This document shows positions 51,939-60,748 of a DNA stretch of 64,000 nucleotides, in pieces. Position numbers and translations under genes: made by a program. The notes under the pieces were generated by a model. It was not told the DNA's origin, did no database searches, and saw only the letters and a list, made by a program, of their open reading frames with translations. The stretch's first letter is position 1; each line of letters opens with the position of its first letter. This DNA comes from an uncultured Paracoccaceae bacterium (lineage in GTDB: Bacteria > Pseudomonadota > Alphaproteobacteria > Rhodobacterales > Rhodobacteraceae): the NCBI GenBank assembly GCA_947497065.1, contig CANMEQ010000005.1:62001-126000 (forward strand), read 5' to 3'.

Positions 51939-54122
51939 TTGGCCAAAGTGACGGGGAATATACGTGAAGTTTGGACGGGGGCGGATGTGCGCAAACTAGT
52001 TGGTGGGATTGTATTGGTCGCAGGGTTTGGCGGGTTGGGCTATGTGGCCACAACCAACCATGCCGAACGGATGGAAGACGCCATCTCGGAGGCCGCGAAC
52101 GGTGTGTCAGACACCGCGACATTGCCGGTGGATGTGGCCGTCTCGGGGCGTGATGTCACCGTAACGGGCCAGGCGGTTGATCAGGCTGAATTGGATCAGC
52201 TGAAATCTGTCTACCAAGGTCTTGACGGTGTGCGTGTGGTCAATGTCGACGGTGTCGACCTTTTGCCTGTCGCGGACCCCTTTGAAATTCAAATCACCAA
52301 AGCCGCTGATGGCGCACTGGCCGCGTCCGGCGTCGTGCCGTCCTATGTGGCACAGGCCCAATTGGGCAGCGTTGCCGCTGATTTGCCGCTGGCCGCTGGC
52401 GCGCCTGACGGCTGGACCGATGCCGCAGCCGCAGGGCAAAATGCACTTGGCGCTCTCAACTCTGGTCAGATGACCTTGTCCGGCACCACCCTTTCCATCA
52501 CCGGCGAGGCCAACAGCCCCGTCGAGCTGTCAGACGCCACAGCCGCATTGGCCGATCTGTCCGGCGACTACACAACGGACGCCCAGATCGATGTGCTCGA
52601 CGATGGCACACCGCTCCGCGTTGACCTCACCGTGGCCGACAGCGCCGTCAGCGGCGCGGTAAAACTGCCCGCCGAGCTTGACGGTGATGCAGCCTTCACT
52701 GCGTTTGACACAGTGCAATCGCCCCTCGCCGCCGCTGATGCGGATTGGCCCGATGCGGCCCGCACAGTGCTCGCGGCCTCCGGCAGCTTGATCGAGGGTG
52801 ATGTTGACCTGACCGATCAAAATCTCGTCGTGCGCGGCCAAGCGAGCCCCGAAGGCAAAACTGAAGCCGAAGCCACCCTCGCCACCTTGCCAGAGAGCTA
52901 CACCCAAGACGTCCAGATCGACCTTTGGGATGACGGTGAACCGCTGCAATTCGCGATGGATTGGGACGGCACGACAGCCACAGCTGATGGCAAACTGCCT
53001 GCTGATTTCACATTGTCCGGCCCTGCTGGCACAACCGTTGAGCCAACAGGCACCACCAGCTTCCGCCCAGATGCGGACGGCGCATTCACCGCCAACGCAA
53101 ACGCCGGTGTCGCGGCACTGGCCTCTTTGAACGACGGGTCATTGACGGTCACCGAGACCAGCATCGCGCTGACCGGCACGGCGACCTCTCCACAGGTGAA
53201 CGCTGATCTGGATGCGATTTTGGCGAATGCCGCACCGGGCACCGAGATCACCCGCGACTTCACCTTCCTCGACGATGGCTCGCCCGCGTCTTGGGTGCTC
53301 GACTATGATGCCGCAAATGGTGGCTCGATCGAGGGACGCTTGCCCACGACGCTTGAGGTCAGCGATCTGTCCGATGCGCTGGGTGTTCCTGAAATCGAAG
53401 GCGAAACCTCTGTCGCCTTGGCCGATGATACCGCAGGCCCTGCCGTTGAAATCTTGACCGCAGTGTCCGGCTATTTGCCCGAAATCGAAACGCTGAAACT
53501 CTCCCGCGATGGGGACGGCACAGTGCTCGACATGGTGATGGCACCAGGCGTTGACGTCGATCTTGTCGCCGCTGACCTGTCCGAACGCCTCCCGTCTGAC
53601 GCGGCGTTCAGCATCGCTGGTACAGAAAACCTGCCGCAGCAGGGCGCCTACCGTGTGAACGCGGCAACCGGCTTGGGCGAGGTTTACCTCAACGGGTTCT
53701 GGATCCCCGATCTGAACTTCGTCACCTCCATCGAAGGCTGCGGCGAGCAAACCGCGCTGCAAATGCAAAACGGTGGCATCAACTTCCTCTCCGGTTCCGC
53801 CCGTTTGGACGCCACATCGGTCCGCGTGATCAACGCCCTTGCCGCGATTGCCGTTCCTTGCGTCGAAGCGGACCTCGAGCTTGAGGTTGCAGGCCACACC
53901 GATGCCTCCGGCGACGCCGGTTTGAACCAAACCCTCAGCGAAGATCGCGCCGCCACCGTGCGTGCCGCCTTGATCGCACGGGGCGTGCCGGAACGGGCCA
54001 TCACCTCTGTCGGATTTGGCGCCAGCCAGCCGATTGCAGATAACGAAACACCAGAAGGGCGTGCTGAAAACCGTCGGACCGAAATTGAATGGTTCGAACG
54101 CGGCGCCCCACGTAACCCATAA
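51939..54122 (+). CDS. OmpA-family protein with tandem BON-like repeats (second module)
   Basis: A 727-residue envelope protein with one N-terminal hydrophobic segment (GGIVLVAGFGGLGYVATTN), at least five repeats with the pattern A..al.AL..L..G...l....l.l.G.A.sp......a...L, and a C-terminal OmpA-like domain (GHTDASGDAGLNQTLSEDRA, GFGASQPIADN, NRRTEIEWF). It is the larger counterpart of the protein at 10581-12476. The start is a TTG at 51939; a GTG at 51948 is an in-frame alternative, and neither has a good Shine-Dalgarno. It is followed 24 bp later by a TM/coiled-coil gene. Confidence 0.87.
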   Translation: MAKVTGNIREVWTGADVRKLVGGIVLVAGFGGLGYVATTNHAERMEDAISEAANGVSDTATLPVDVAVSGRDVTVTGQAVDQAELDQLKSVYQGLDGVRVVNVDGVDLLPVADPFEIQITKAADGALAASGVVPSYVAQAQLGSVAADLPLAAGAPDGWTDAAAAGQNALGALNSGQMTLSGTTLSITGEANSPVELSDATAALADLSGDYTTDAQIDVLDDGTPLRVDLTVADSAVSGAVKLPAELDGDAAFTAFDTVQSPLAAADADWPDAARTVLAASGSLIEGDVDLTDQNLVVRGQASPEGKTEAEATLATLPESYTQDVQIDLWDDGEPLQFAMDWDGTTATADGKLPADFTLSGPAGTTVEPTGTTSFRPDADGAFTANANAGVAALASLNDGSLTVTETSIALTGTATSPQVNADLDAILANAAPGTEITRDFTFLDDGSPASWVLDYDAANGGSIEGRLPTTLEVSDLSDALGVPEIEGETSVALADDTAGPAVEILTAVSGYLPEIETLKLSRDGDGTVLDMVMAPGVDVDLVAADLSERLPSDAAFSIAGTENLPQQGAYRVNAATGLGEVYLNGFWIPDLNFVTSIEGCGEQTALQMQNGGINFLSGSARLDATSVRVINALAAIAVPCVEADLELEVAGHTDASGDAGLNQTLSEDRAATVRAALIARGVPERAITSVGFGASQPIADNETPEGRAENRRTEIEWFERGAPRNP

Positions 54123-54146
54123 GTTTAGAGACGGAAGGAACCACAG

Positions 54147-54707
54147 ATGTTTAAGGAATGGGGCTTCTTGCTCACAGAGATTTGGGTGCTGCTCGCACTG
54201 ATGGCGCTGATTGGCTTGTTCGCAGGCTGGCTGATTTGGGGCGGTGCGCCAGATTGCTCAGAATGCGAAAAGGCATCGGCTGCAAAAGACGCCGAATTGA
54301 AACGCCTGCGCGCTGAACTTGACGCGAAAGAGGCCGCGCTCGCCGCTGAAAAGGCCCGCGTTATCGAACCCGTGCCCGCACCAGAGCCCGAGCCCATCGT
54401 AGAAGCGATCCCTGTTGCCGCTCCAGTCGCGGCACCTGTGATCGAGGAGGCCGCACCAGAGGTGGGCGTCAAACCCGAAGGTCTCGACGCCGCGCGTGAC
54501 GGCATCCCTGATGATCTGAAGCTGATCAAAGGCGTTGGCCCGAAAATGGAAAAACTCTGCAATTCGCTCGGGTACTACCACTTCGACCAGATCGCCGCTT
54601 GGACCCCAAGCGAAGTCGCATGGGTCGATGACAACCTCGAAGGGTTCAAAGGCCGCGTCACACGTGACAACTGGGTCTCACAAGCGAAAACACTCGCAAA
54701 ATCGTAA
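54147..54707 (+). CDS. TM/coiled-coil protein with C-terminal helix-hairpin-helix domain
   Basis: A 186-residue protein with a hydrophobic segment at about 10-32 (ending GLFAGWLIWGG), a cysteine pair (CSEC), a charged helical stretch (about 45-72), a Pro/Ala/Glu-rich linker, and a C-terminal helix-hairpin-helix fold (DDLKLIKGVGPKMEKLCNSLGYYHFDQIAAW). The last domain resembles the predicted 5' DNA nuclease-like/NuoE-type HhH module. It follows the second OmpA-family gene directly, as the coiled-coil gene at 12512 follows the first, and ends before a strong terminator. Confidence 0.82.
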   Translation: MFKEWGFLLTEIWVLLALMALIGLFAGWLIWGGAPDCSECEKASAAKDAELKRLRAELDAKEAALAAEKARVIEPVPAPEPEPIVEAIPVAAPVAAPVIEEAAPEVGVKPEGLDAARDGIPDDLKLIKGVGPKMEKLCNSLGYYHFDQIAAWTPSEVAWVDDNLEGFKGRVTRDNWVSQAKTLAKS

Positions 54708-54730
54708 CCTGCGATTTTGTTTTAAATAAA

Positions 54731-54760
54731 AAAGGGCGGCACCCTACGTGCCGCCCTTTT
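54731..54760. terminator. Bidirectional rho-independent terminator
   Basis: AAAGGGCGGCAC (54731-54742) and GTGCCGCCCTTT (54748-54759) form a 12-bp perfect stem with a five-base loop. A-rich sequence precedes and T-rich sequence follows, so it can terminate the HhH gene (plus strand) and the convergent DUF1244 gene (minus strand). Confidence 0.92.
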
Positions 54761-54783
54761 GCATGTGCGCTGGCCCATGTGGC

Positions 54784-55104
54784 CTAGCCCTTCGTGACAT
54801 TCTCCTCGAACGCGGTTTTGAACGCCTCGTTTTGCGTGGGCGTCGCCTCGGTTTGGTAATTGGCTTTCCAGTCCGCCATCGTCATCCCGTAGAACGCCTC
54901 GCGCCCTTCATCTTTCGTCATCTCAATCCCGCGCTCACCGGCGGCCTCTTGATACCAGCGGCTCAGACAATTCCGGCAAAACCCGGCAAGGTTCATCATA
55001 TCGATGTTTTGCACGTCCGTCCGGTCTTCCATCAGATGTTTTTGCAACCGTCGAAACGCCGCGGCCTCTAATTCGATCTGCGTTTGGGCATCGATGTCAG
55101 GCAT
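54784..55104 (-). CDS. DUF1244 family protein
   Basis: A 106-residue soluble protein matching DUF1244 (COG3492) in its central NLAGFCRNCLSRWYQEAAGERGIEMTKDEGREAFYGM, with two cysteines spaced CxxC. The family is widespread in proteobacteria and has no established function. It is divergent from pyk with a 198-bp gap. The ATG at 55104 gives the full family length. Confidence 0.9.
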   Translation of the reverse strand: MPDIDAQTQIELEAAAFRRLQKHLMEDRTDVQNIDMMNLAGFCRNCLSRWYQEAAGERGIEMTKDEGREAFYGMTMADWKANYQTEATPTQNEAFKTAFEENVTKG

Positions 55105-55204
55105 TTGTTTTCCCCATAAATTTTCAGCACGTTATTTGTGCATAGCGAATTAAAACCGAATTGGCACCTCTGTCGCACGTCTTCATCAATTTGTTAATTC
55201 TGGT

Positions 55205-55306
55205 ATGTCAGTTGTGAACCTTGGGGAAATGCGCAATAAGGCGACAACTCCGTTAGCGGTAACCTTAACCCAATCCGCTCAAAGCCTACGAGGAATACGA
55301 ACATGA
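55205..55306 (+). CDS. Possible leader ORF coupled to pyk
   Basis: A 33-codon ORF (MSVVNLGEMRNK...SLRGIRT) ends with a stop codon overlapping the pyk ATG (ATGA). It starts at ATG 55205, with a second in-frame ATG at 55229 that has GGGGAA before it. The peptide has no recognisable feature and may be a chance ORF. Its interest lies only in its exact coupling to pyk. Confidence 0.25.
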   Translation: MSVVNLGEMRNKATTPLAVTLTQSAQSLRGIRT

Positions 55307-56754
55307 AACGCGATCGCAACGTCAAGATTGTAGCAACGCTTGGCCCTGCATCTGATGACTACAAAATGATCCGCGCCCTGCACGAAGCAGGCGCAGACGT
55401 GTTCCGCTTGAACATGAGCCACGGCGATCATGCTGAAATCAAAGTGCGTCACGAAATCATCCGTCAGGTCGAAAAAGACCTCGACAGCCCGATCGCCATT
55501 CTCGCCGATCTTCAGGGCCCGAAACTGCGCGTTGGCGTGTTTGCCTCTGATGACGGTGAAATGCTCGAAGTGGGTGCAAGCTTCCGCCTCGACCTAGATG
55601 ATACACCCGGCACCGTTGACCGCGTGCAACTGCCCCACAAAGAGATTTTCGACGCGCTTGAGCCCGGCGCCCACCTGCTGGTGAACGACGGTAAAATCAA
55701 ACTGCGCGTCAAAGACTGTGGCCGCGACTTCGCGGATTGCGAAGTGATCGTCGGCGGCGTCATTTCCAACCGCAAAGGCGTGAACGTGCCAGACGTGGTT
55801 CTGCCACTGGCTGCCTTGTCAGAAAAAGACCGTAAAGACCTCGAATTCGTCTGCGAATTGGGCGTCGACTGGCTGGCCCTGTCCTTCGTTCAGCGCCCTG
55901 CTGACGTCGAAGAAGCGCGCAAATTGTGCAACGGTCGCGCTGCGATCTTGTCTAAAATCGAAAAACCAACCGCTGTCACATCCTTCGATTCAATCCTCGA
56001 AGTGTCCGACGGCATCATGGTTGCCCGTGGCGATCTGGGCGTTGAGCTTCCTGTTCAAAACGTCCCGCCAATTCAAAAACAACTGATCCGCAAATGTCGC
56101 GCCGCCGCAAAACCGGTGATCGTGGCCACGCAGATGCTCGAATCCATGATCGAATCCCCCATGCCCACACGGGCCGAGGTGTCCGACGTGGCAACAGCGA
56201 TCTACGAAGGCACAGACGCTATCATGTTGTCTGCTGAATCCGCCGCTGGCGACTTCCCAATCGAAGCTGTGACAACAATGAATAACGTGGCCGTCGAGGT
56301 CGAAGCCGACCCGACCTACACAGACATCATCGAAGCCAGCCGCAAAACATCCGGTAAAACAGTGGCCGACGGTATCGTGGCTGCGGCGCGCGAAATCGCC
56401 GAAACATCCGACGTGAAAGCGATCTGTTGTTATTCCCAATCCGGTGCAACTGCGGCGTTGGTCTCACGGGAACGTCCTCGTGTGCCAATCATCGTGTTGT
56501 CCAGTGACGTCAAAACGACCCGTCGTTTGTCTCTTAGCTGGGGCACGACCTGTGTGAAAACCGTGCAAGTGGTTGACCGCTTCAAAGACGCCGTTCTCGA
56601 AGCGGTGCGTGCAGCGCTCAAATCCGGTCTGGCCACGAAAACCGATATGGTCGTCGTGACAGCGGGTGTTCCATTTAACACACCGGGCAGCACAAACATC
56701 CTTCGTGTGGCACCCTGCGACGAACGTTTGATTCATGCGGGTGATGTAGAGTAA
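55303..56754 (+). CDS. pyk: Pyruvate kinase
   Basis: A 483-residue glycolytic enzyme that converts phosphoenolpyruvate and ADP to pyruvate and ATP. The metal/PEP-binding LSKIEKPTAV block, the MVARGDLGVELP segment, and MLESMIESPMPTRAEVSDVATA are complete. The C-terminal allosteric domain is present. Preceded by ACGAGGAAT as ribosome binding site. Length is family-typical and no anomaly is seen. Confidence 0.97.
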   Translation: MKRDRNVKIVATLGPASDDYKMIRALHEAGADVFRLNMSHGDHAEIKVRHEIIRQVEKDLDSPIAILADLQGPKLRVGVFASDDGEMLEVGASFRLDLDDTPGTVDRVQLPHKEIFDALEPGAHLLVNDGKIKLRVKDCGRDFADCEVIVGGVISNRKGVNVPDVVLPLAALSEKDRKDLEFVCELGVDWLALSFVQRPADVEEARKLCNGRAAILSKIEKPTAVTSFDSILEVSDGIMVARGDLGVELPVQNVPPIQKQLIRKCRAAAKPVIVATQMLESMIESPMPTRAEVSDVATAIYEGTDAIMLSAESAAGDFPIEAVTTMNNVAVEVEADPTYTDIIEASRKTSGKTVADGIVAAAREIAETSDVKAICCYSQSGATAALVSRERPRVPIIVLSSDVKTTRRLSLSWGTTCVKTVQVVDRFKDAVLEAVRAALKSGLATKTDMVVVTAGVPFNTPGSTNILRVAPCDERLIHAGDVE

Positions 56755-56788
56755 CCTTTTCTTAACTATTTTAGTTAGGGGTTACGAA

Positions 56789-57013
56789 ATGGATACGGAT
56801 CTGATGATGGTCATCGGCCTTGTGGTCGGTGTGTTCTCAATCCCATCAATCTTGGGCGCGCTCGTCGATGGGCGCGTCCCACGGGCTGCATCAATTGCAG
56901 TTATGGTATCGGGGGGGCTGATTGTCCTCGCGATCCGTGAAAATCCGGGCGGTTACGCTGTTGGCGACATCCCGAATGTTTTCGTCAACGTGATTGGAAA
57001 ATACATCAACTAA
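56789..57013 (+). CDS. Small two-segment membrane protein
   Basis: A 74-residue protein [42 protein letters not shown]... (given only in part) with two hydrophobic segments separated by a DGRVPR turn and a short C-terminal tail. It lies between pyk and rpmI on the same strand, as in many related genomes. Short size and clean hydrophobic pattern suggest a real gene. Function unknown. Confidence 0.65.
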   Translation: MDTDLMMVIGLVVGVFSIPSILGALVDGRVPRAASIAVMVSGGLIVLAIRENPGGYAVGDIPNVFVNVIGKYIN

Positions 57014-57038
57014 TCACACTCGAATCACCTTGCTTTGG

Positions 57039-57063
57039 GGGCGTGTCCACGGTACATGCGCCC
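57039..57063 (+). promoter_or_regulatory. Possible leader hairpin before rpmI-rplT
   Basis: GGGCGTGT (57039-57046) can pair with ATGCGCCC (57056-57063), allowing two G-U pairs, with a nine-base loop, 72 bases before the rpmI ATG. L20 autoregulation acts through leader structures in other bacteria, so a regulatory role is possible; no pseudoknot or L20-binding motif was identified. Confidence 0.25.
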
Positions 57064-57134
57064 TTCAAACCGCGCGACCGGCCAATGTGGCATGCCGAGT
57101 CGCGTTTCATCACCGCACCTTAGAGGAGACGGAA

Positions 57135-57335
57135 ATGCCTAAGATGAAGACAAAATCGAGCTGCAAAAAGCGGTTCAAAATGACGGCGAGCGGCAAAGTC
57201 AAAGCAGCTCAAGCTGGTAAACAGCACGGCATGATCAAACGTACAAACAAGTTCCTGCGCAACGCGCGTGGCACAACAACCCTCTCTGCTCCTGATGCGA
57301 AAATCATCAAGGGCATGATGCCATACGCACGATAA
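57135..57335 (+). CDS. rpmI: 50S ribosomal protein L35
   Basis: A 66-residue basic protein with the L35 pattern [22 protein letters not shown] at the N-terminus and the [11 protein letters not shown] end region. A GAGGAG sequence precedes the ATG. It forms an operon with rplT 12 bp downstream. infC, often found before it, is not here. Confidence 0.97.
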   Translation: MPKMKTKSSCKKRFKMTASGKVKAAQAGKQHGMIKRTNKFLRNARGTTTLSAPDAKIIKGMMPYAR

Positions 57336-57347
57336 GGAGAATTTGAT

Positions 57348-57707
57348 ATGCGAGTTAAAGGTGGTACAGTCACTCATCGTCGTCACAAAAAGGTAACAGA
57401 TGCAGCGAAAGGCTATTACGGCCGCCGCTCCAATACCTTCAAAGTTGCGCGTCAGGCCGTCGACAAGGCGAACCAATACGCAACACGTGACCGTCACAAT
57501 CGTAAGCGTAACTTCCGCGCGTTGTGGATCCAGCGTATCAACGCTGCCGTTCGCTCCATCGACGAGACATTGACATATTCCCGTTTCATCAACGGCCTCA
57601 ACTTGGCTGGTATCGAAGTGGACCGTAAGGTTCTTGCTGATCTGGCCGTGAACGAGCCTGAAGCATTCGGTGCGATCGTTGAAAAAGCGAAAGCAGCAAT
57701 GGCCTAA
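57348..57707 (+). CDS. rplT: 50S ribosomal protein L20
   Basis: A 119-residue ribosomal protein L20 that binds 23S rRNA early in 50S assembly and can repress its own operon. The helices [49 protein letters not shown] are conserved. Starts after AAGGAGAA. The rho-independent terminator follows 22 bp after the stop. Confidence 0.97.
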   Translation: MRVKGGTVTHRRHKKVTDAAKGYYGRRSNTFKVARQAVDKANQYATRDRHNRKRNFRALWIQRINAAVRSIDETLTYSRFINGLNLAGIEVDRKVLADLAVNEPEAFGAIVEKAKAAMA

Positions 57708-57719
57708 GCCATACTGCCA

Positions 57720-58601
57720 TTAAGATTTAAAAAGGTCGCTCCATTCGAGCGGCCTTTTTTGTTGGGCCAACTCTGGATCTTGCAGCGGCACCGGCGTTGC
57801 AAACTTGTGTTTGCGCACGCGAATTTCCGTGTCCGTCACCATCACGCCTTTGCGCCATTGGTCGTCGGTCATCACGTCAGGGTATCGTTTCGCATAGTCG
57901 CGAAACTGATCATTGCTCACCGCAAAGGCGCGGGGCAGGTGTCTCAGGCTATCCAGAACATACCGATCCGCCTGCATCCGCGTGGGCACCACATAAATCT
58001 CATCTTCCGTCAGCCCGAAACACTCCAGCAGGGTCTTCATCTCATGGGGCTTTCCGGTCGGCGCATCGCCGTATTTGATCAACGTGTAGTGAATGTTGGC
58101 ATCAAAAAAGCACACGACGCGATAGCCTTCATCGCGCAGCTGTGCCGCAATCGCTTTCAAAGGGCGCGGCCCCAAATTTTCTTGCAGACCAAAGTGATAG
58201 ATATTGCTGCCATCGAAAACCACGGTCTTCTGCTCCAACGCCAAGTCGGCCATAAACCCTTGGGCATCATGGGCCAGCAGCGGGTGTTGCCCTCCCTGCG
58301 CCGCGCCCCCGTGCCGCACCATCCTGCGCCGCACCGCGCGCCGCCTGTGCGCGACCACGCCCCAGGCAACCGCGCCACCCAGCAGCACATAGCCCGCCTT
58401 ACCCGGAATATCCGGCCACCAAACGGCGCATAAAATCGCCGTAACCGTGAGCGTGGTTAAAATCAGCACATGCAGCACCAAATACAACGCCAACAACGCG
58501 CGCACGGCCCGGTTCGGACCCGCCCCGCCCTTGGTGCGTTGATCAAGGGCCTCTCCCAATGTGCGGGGGGCGTGGTGCTGTGCGGATCGGCGTTTCAACA
58601 T
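57720..58601 (-). CDS. Membrane-anchored NYN/Zc3h12a-like ribonuclease domain protein
   Basis: A 293-residue protein. Residues about 33-85 contain two hydrophobic segments followed by an Arg-rich turn (RRRAVRRRMVRHGG). The C-terminal part has the NYN/PIN-like nuclease core: KTVVFDGSNIYHFG with the first acidic residue, VVCFFDANIHYTL with the second, and AVSNDQFRDYAKRYPD with the third, in the order seen in Zc3h12a-like RNases. No partner is encoded nearby. It is convergent with rplT, and its last codons overlap the rplT terminator. Confidence 0.82.
   Translation of the reverse strand: MLKRRSAQHHAPRTLGEALDQRTKGGAGPNRAVRALLALYLVLHVLILTTLTVTAILCAVWWPDIPGKAGYVLLGGAVAWGVVAHRRRAVRRRMVRHGGAAQGGQHPLLAHDAQGFMADLALEQKTVVFDGSNIYHFGLQENLGPRPLKAIAAQLRDEGYRVVCFFDANIHYTLIKYGDAPTGKPHEMKTLLECFGLTEDEIYVVPTRMQADRYVLDSLRHLPRAFAVSNDQFRDYAKRYPDVMTDDQWRKGVMVTDTEIRVRKHKFATPVPLQDPELAQQKRPLEWSDLFKS
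57729..57760 (+). terminator. Rho-independent terminator after rplT
   Basis: AAAAAGGTCGCTC (57729-57741) pairs with GAGCGGCCTTTTTT (57747-57760), with one G-U, and a run of six T follows. It lies within the 3' end of the convergent RNase gene, so its sequence is constrained by that gene too. Confidence 0.85.
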
Positions 58602-58729
58602 GGCTCAACTAATACGTGCGTCCCGCCAGAGCGCCAACCCCCCAAAACCACCCAGGCCCCCCGCGCACCAAACCTTGCAACCGCGCCGCCATTTCGCTAC
58701 CCCACCCCCAAGCGATAAAGGGCACGCAC

Positions 58730-59791
58730 ATGGACGATCTCAAATCCAAATATCTCGACCTCATCGGCAACGCAGCGGATGAATCCACACTCGAAGACCT
58801 GCGCGTGCAGGCCGTTGGCAAAAAGGGCGAGATCAGCCTCAAAATGCGCGAGCTAGGCAAAATGACCCCAGAGGAGCGTCAGGTCGCAGGCCCCGCCCTC
58901 AACGCGCTCAAAGATGAAATCAACGCAGCTCTCGCCGCCAAAAAGGCAGGCCTCGCCGATGCGGCCCTCGATGCGCGCCTGAAATCCGAATGGCTCGATG
59001 TGACCTTGCCCGCCCGCGACCGGCGCACCGGCACGATCCACCCCGTCTCTCAGGTCTGGGAAGAATGCACCGCCATCTTCGCCGACATGGGCTTTGCCAC
59101 CGCCGAAGGCCCGCAAATCGAATCCGACTGGTACAATTTCGACGCTTTAAACATCCCGGGCCACCACCCTGCGCGCGCCGAGATGGACACATTCTACACC
59201 CACCGTGCCGAGGGCGACGACCGCCCGCCCCACGTGCTGCGCACCCACACATCACCGGTGCAAATCCGCTCCATGGAAGCCCAAGGCGCGCCCATTCGCA
59301 TCATCTGCCCGGGCCGTGTCTACCGCGCCGACTACGACCAGACCCACACCCCGATGTTCCACCAAATCGAAGGTCTGGCCATCGACAAAGACATCTCCAT
59401 GGCGAACCTGAAATGGACGCTGGAAGAATTCTTCACCGCCTACTTCGGCACGAAGGTTAAAACCCGCTTCCGCGCCTCGCACTTCCCCTTCACCGAACCC
59501 TCAGCCGAGGTCGACATCCAGTGCGACTTCTCCGGCGGCACCGTAAAAGTGGGCGAAGGCAACGACTGGCTCGAAGTTCTAGGCTCCGGCATGGTCCACC
59601 CCAAAGTCCTCCAAGCGGGCGGCATCGACCCCAACGAATGGCAAGGCTTCGCCTTCGGCATGGGCATCGACCGCATCGCCATGCTGAAATACGGCATCCC
59701 CGACCTCCGCGCCTTCTTCGAAAGCGACCTGCGCTGGCTCAAGCACTACGGCTTCTCTGCCCTGCAGGTCCCGACGGTGCACGGGGGGTAG
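58730..59791 (+). CDS. pheS: Phenylalanine--tRNA ligase alpha subunit
   Basis: A 353-residue class II aminoacyl-tRNA synthetase subunit. The N-terminal coiled-coil ([10 protein letters not shown]...) is followed by motif 2 ([24 protein letters not shown]) and motif 3 ([18 protein letters not shown]). The ATG at 58730 (MDDLKSK) is the family start; the longer open frame upstream is not conserved. pheT follows after two unrelated genes. Confidence 0.97.
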   Translation: MDDLKSKYLDLIGNAADESTLEDLRVQAVGKKGEISLKMRELGKMTPEERQVAGPALNALKDEINAALAAKKAGLADAALDARLKSEWLDVTLPARDRRTGTIHPVSQVWEECTAIFADMGFATAEGPQIESDWYNFDALNIPGHHPARAEMDTFYTHRAEGDDRPPHVLRTHTSPVQIRSMEAQGAPIRIICPGRVYRADYDQTHTPMFHQIEGLAIDKDISMANLKWTLEEFFTAYFGTKVKTRFRASHFPFTEPSAEVDIQCDFSGGTVKVGEGNDWLEVLGSGMVHPKVLQAGGIDPNEWQGFAFGMGIDRIAMLKYGIPDLRAFFESDLRWLKHYGFSALQVPTVHGG

Positions 59792-59826
59792 AATTGCCGC
59801 CTGTTGGGTCACGTTGGGTATGGCCG

Positions 59827-59951
59827 TTGATGGTGTTTCACCATCAATATTGGAAGAACCAATAATGACCATGATGCCCAGCTGTGCTGGGCAGCGCCCG
59901 AACCTCCCCCCACGGGGAGGGCGCTTTCCGCCCACCCCTCGGCTCGGGCGC
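59827..59951 (+). ncRNA. Multi-hairpin intergenic element after pheS
   Basis: Four perfect or near-perfect stems follow each other: TTGATGGTG/CACCATCAA (59827-59847, 3-base loop), TATTGG/CCAATA (59848-59864), TGCCCAGC/GCTGGGCA (59875-59893), and an outer GCGCCCGA/TCGGGCGC (59894-59901 with 59944-59951) enclosing CCTCCCC/GGGGAGG (59903-59920) or an alternative GGGCG/CGCCC (59919-59933). This is more structure than chance or a simple terminator would give. It may be a structured RNA, a repeat family or a terminator complex. No gene is present between pheS and the next ATG at 59975. Confidence 0.45.
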
Positions 59952-59974
59952 CACATAAACGGAAAGGGTCTGCT

Positions 59975-60400
59975 ATGGCCGAAACAGAAGACCTCCAAGA
60001 AACCTACCCCGGTGCGGGGACGTTCCAATTCGGCACCAATGCCGAAACCTCCAAGGCCGCAATCGATCTCGTGCGCGCGGGTAAAAAGCGCGCGATCTGC
60101 GCTCCTTTGCGGGAATTCGAGGATGACCCTGCCTCAATGCCCGTCGAAGGCCGCACCGATATCGTCGCCCACTGGGACGGCACGCCCGCCTTGGTGGTCA
60201 AGACCGTGCGCGTGCAACAGGTCCGCTACTGCGATGTGAACACCAATATGGCCCACTCCGATCTTGGCCGCGACGAATTCGTCGCATGGCGCAAAGCCAC
60301 CAAAGCGGTCTGCCGTGAGTCAGGTGATTTTCACCCCGAAATGATGCTGGTGTTCGAGTTCTTTCAACTGATCGAAGACCTCGACGGTCGCCAGCTGTAA
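59975..60400 (+). CDS. ASCH-domain protein
   Basis: A 141-residue protein with an ASCH/PUA-like beta barrel: GAGTFQFGTNAETSKAAIDLVRAGKKRAICA, GTPALVVKTVRVQQVRYCDV, and a C-terminal FEFFQL strand. ASCH proteins are thought to bind RNA; some members cleave or hydrolyse N4-acetylcytidine. The ATG follows AAAGGG. It lies between pheS and pheT with a YrhK gene. Confidence 0.85.
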   Translation: MAETEDLQETYPGAGTFQFGTNAETSKAAIDLVRAGKKRAICAPLREFEDDPASMPVEGRTDIVAHWDGTPALVVKTVRVQQVRYCDVNTNMAHSDLGRDEFVAWRKATKAVCRESGDFHPEMMLVFEFFQLIEDLDGRQL

Positions 60401-60401
60401 C

Positions 60402-60683
60402 GTGGCCATGTTCCATCCCGACAATCGCAGCAAATCTGACCGCCACAACGCGACCTATGCCGCATTCGAAATCGCCCACACCGTGGTCGATTTTCTCGCG
60501 GCGCTGTGTTTTGTTCTCGGCTCGGCGATGTTCTTTTCGGATGCATGGGAAACCGCGGCGCTGTGGATGTTCCTGATCGGCTCGCTCTTGTTTGCCTGCA
60601 AACCCACCCTCCGTCTGATCCGCGAATTGCGGCTCGCGAAACTGGGCGATTGGGACGACATCACAGACAAACACGACAGCTGA
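60402..60683 (+). CDS. YrhK-domain membrane protein
   Basis: A 93-residue protein of the YrhK type, with two hydrophobic segments (FLAALCFVLGSAMFF and LWMFLIGSLLFACKP) followed by LRLIRELRLAKLGD. The start is GTG 60402 or ATG 60408. It begins one base after the ASCH stop and ends 65 bp before pheT. No known function. Confidence 0.75.
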   Translation: MAMFHPDNRSKSDRHNATYAAFEIAHTVVDFLAALCFVLGSAMFFSDAWETAALWMFLIGSLLFACKPTLRLIRELRLAKLGDWDDITDKHDS

Positions 60684-60748
60684 CGCTTTCCCCTGTCGCC
60701 CCGATCCGTTAAACCCAGCCCAACACCTTATTTGGCAGGACCCGCACG

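Noticed and set aside
57039-57063. Leader hairpin considered as a firm L20 autoregulatory site
   Set aside because: It needs two G-U pairs and shows no recognisable L20-binding mimic; kept only as a weak feature.
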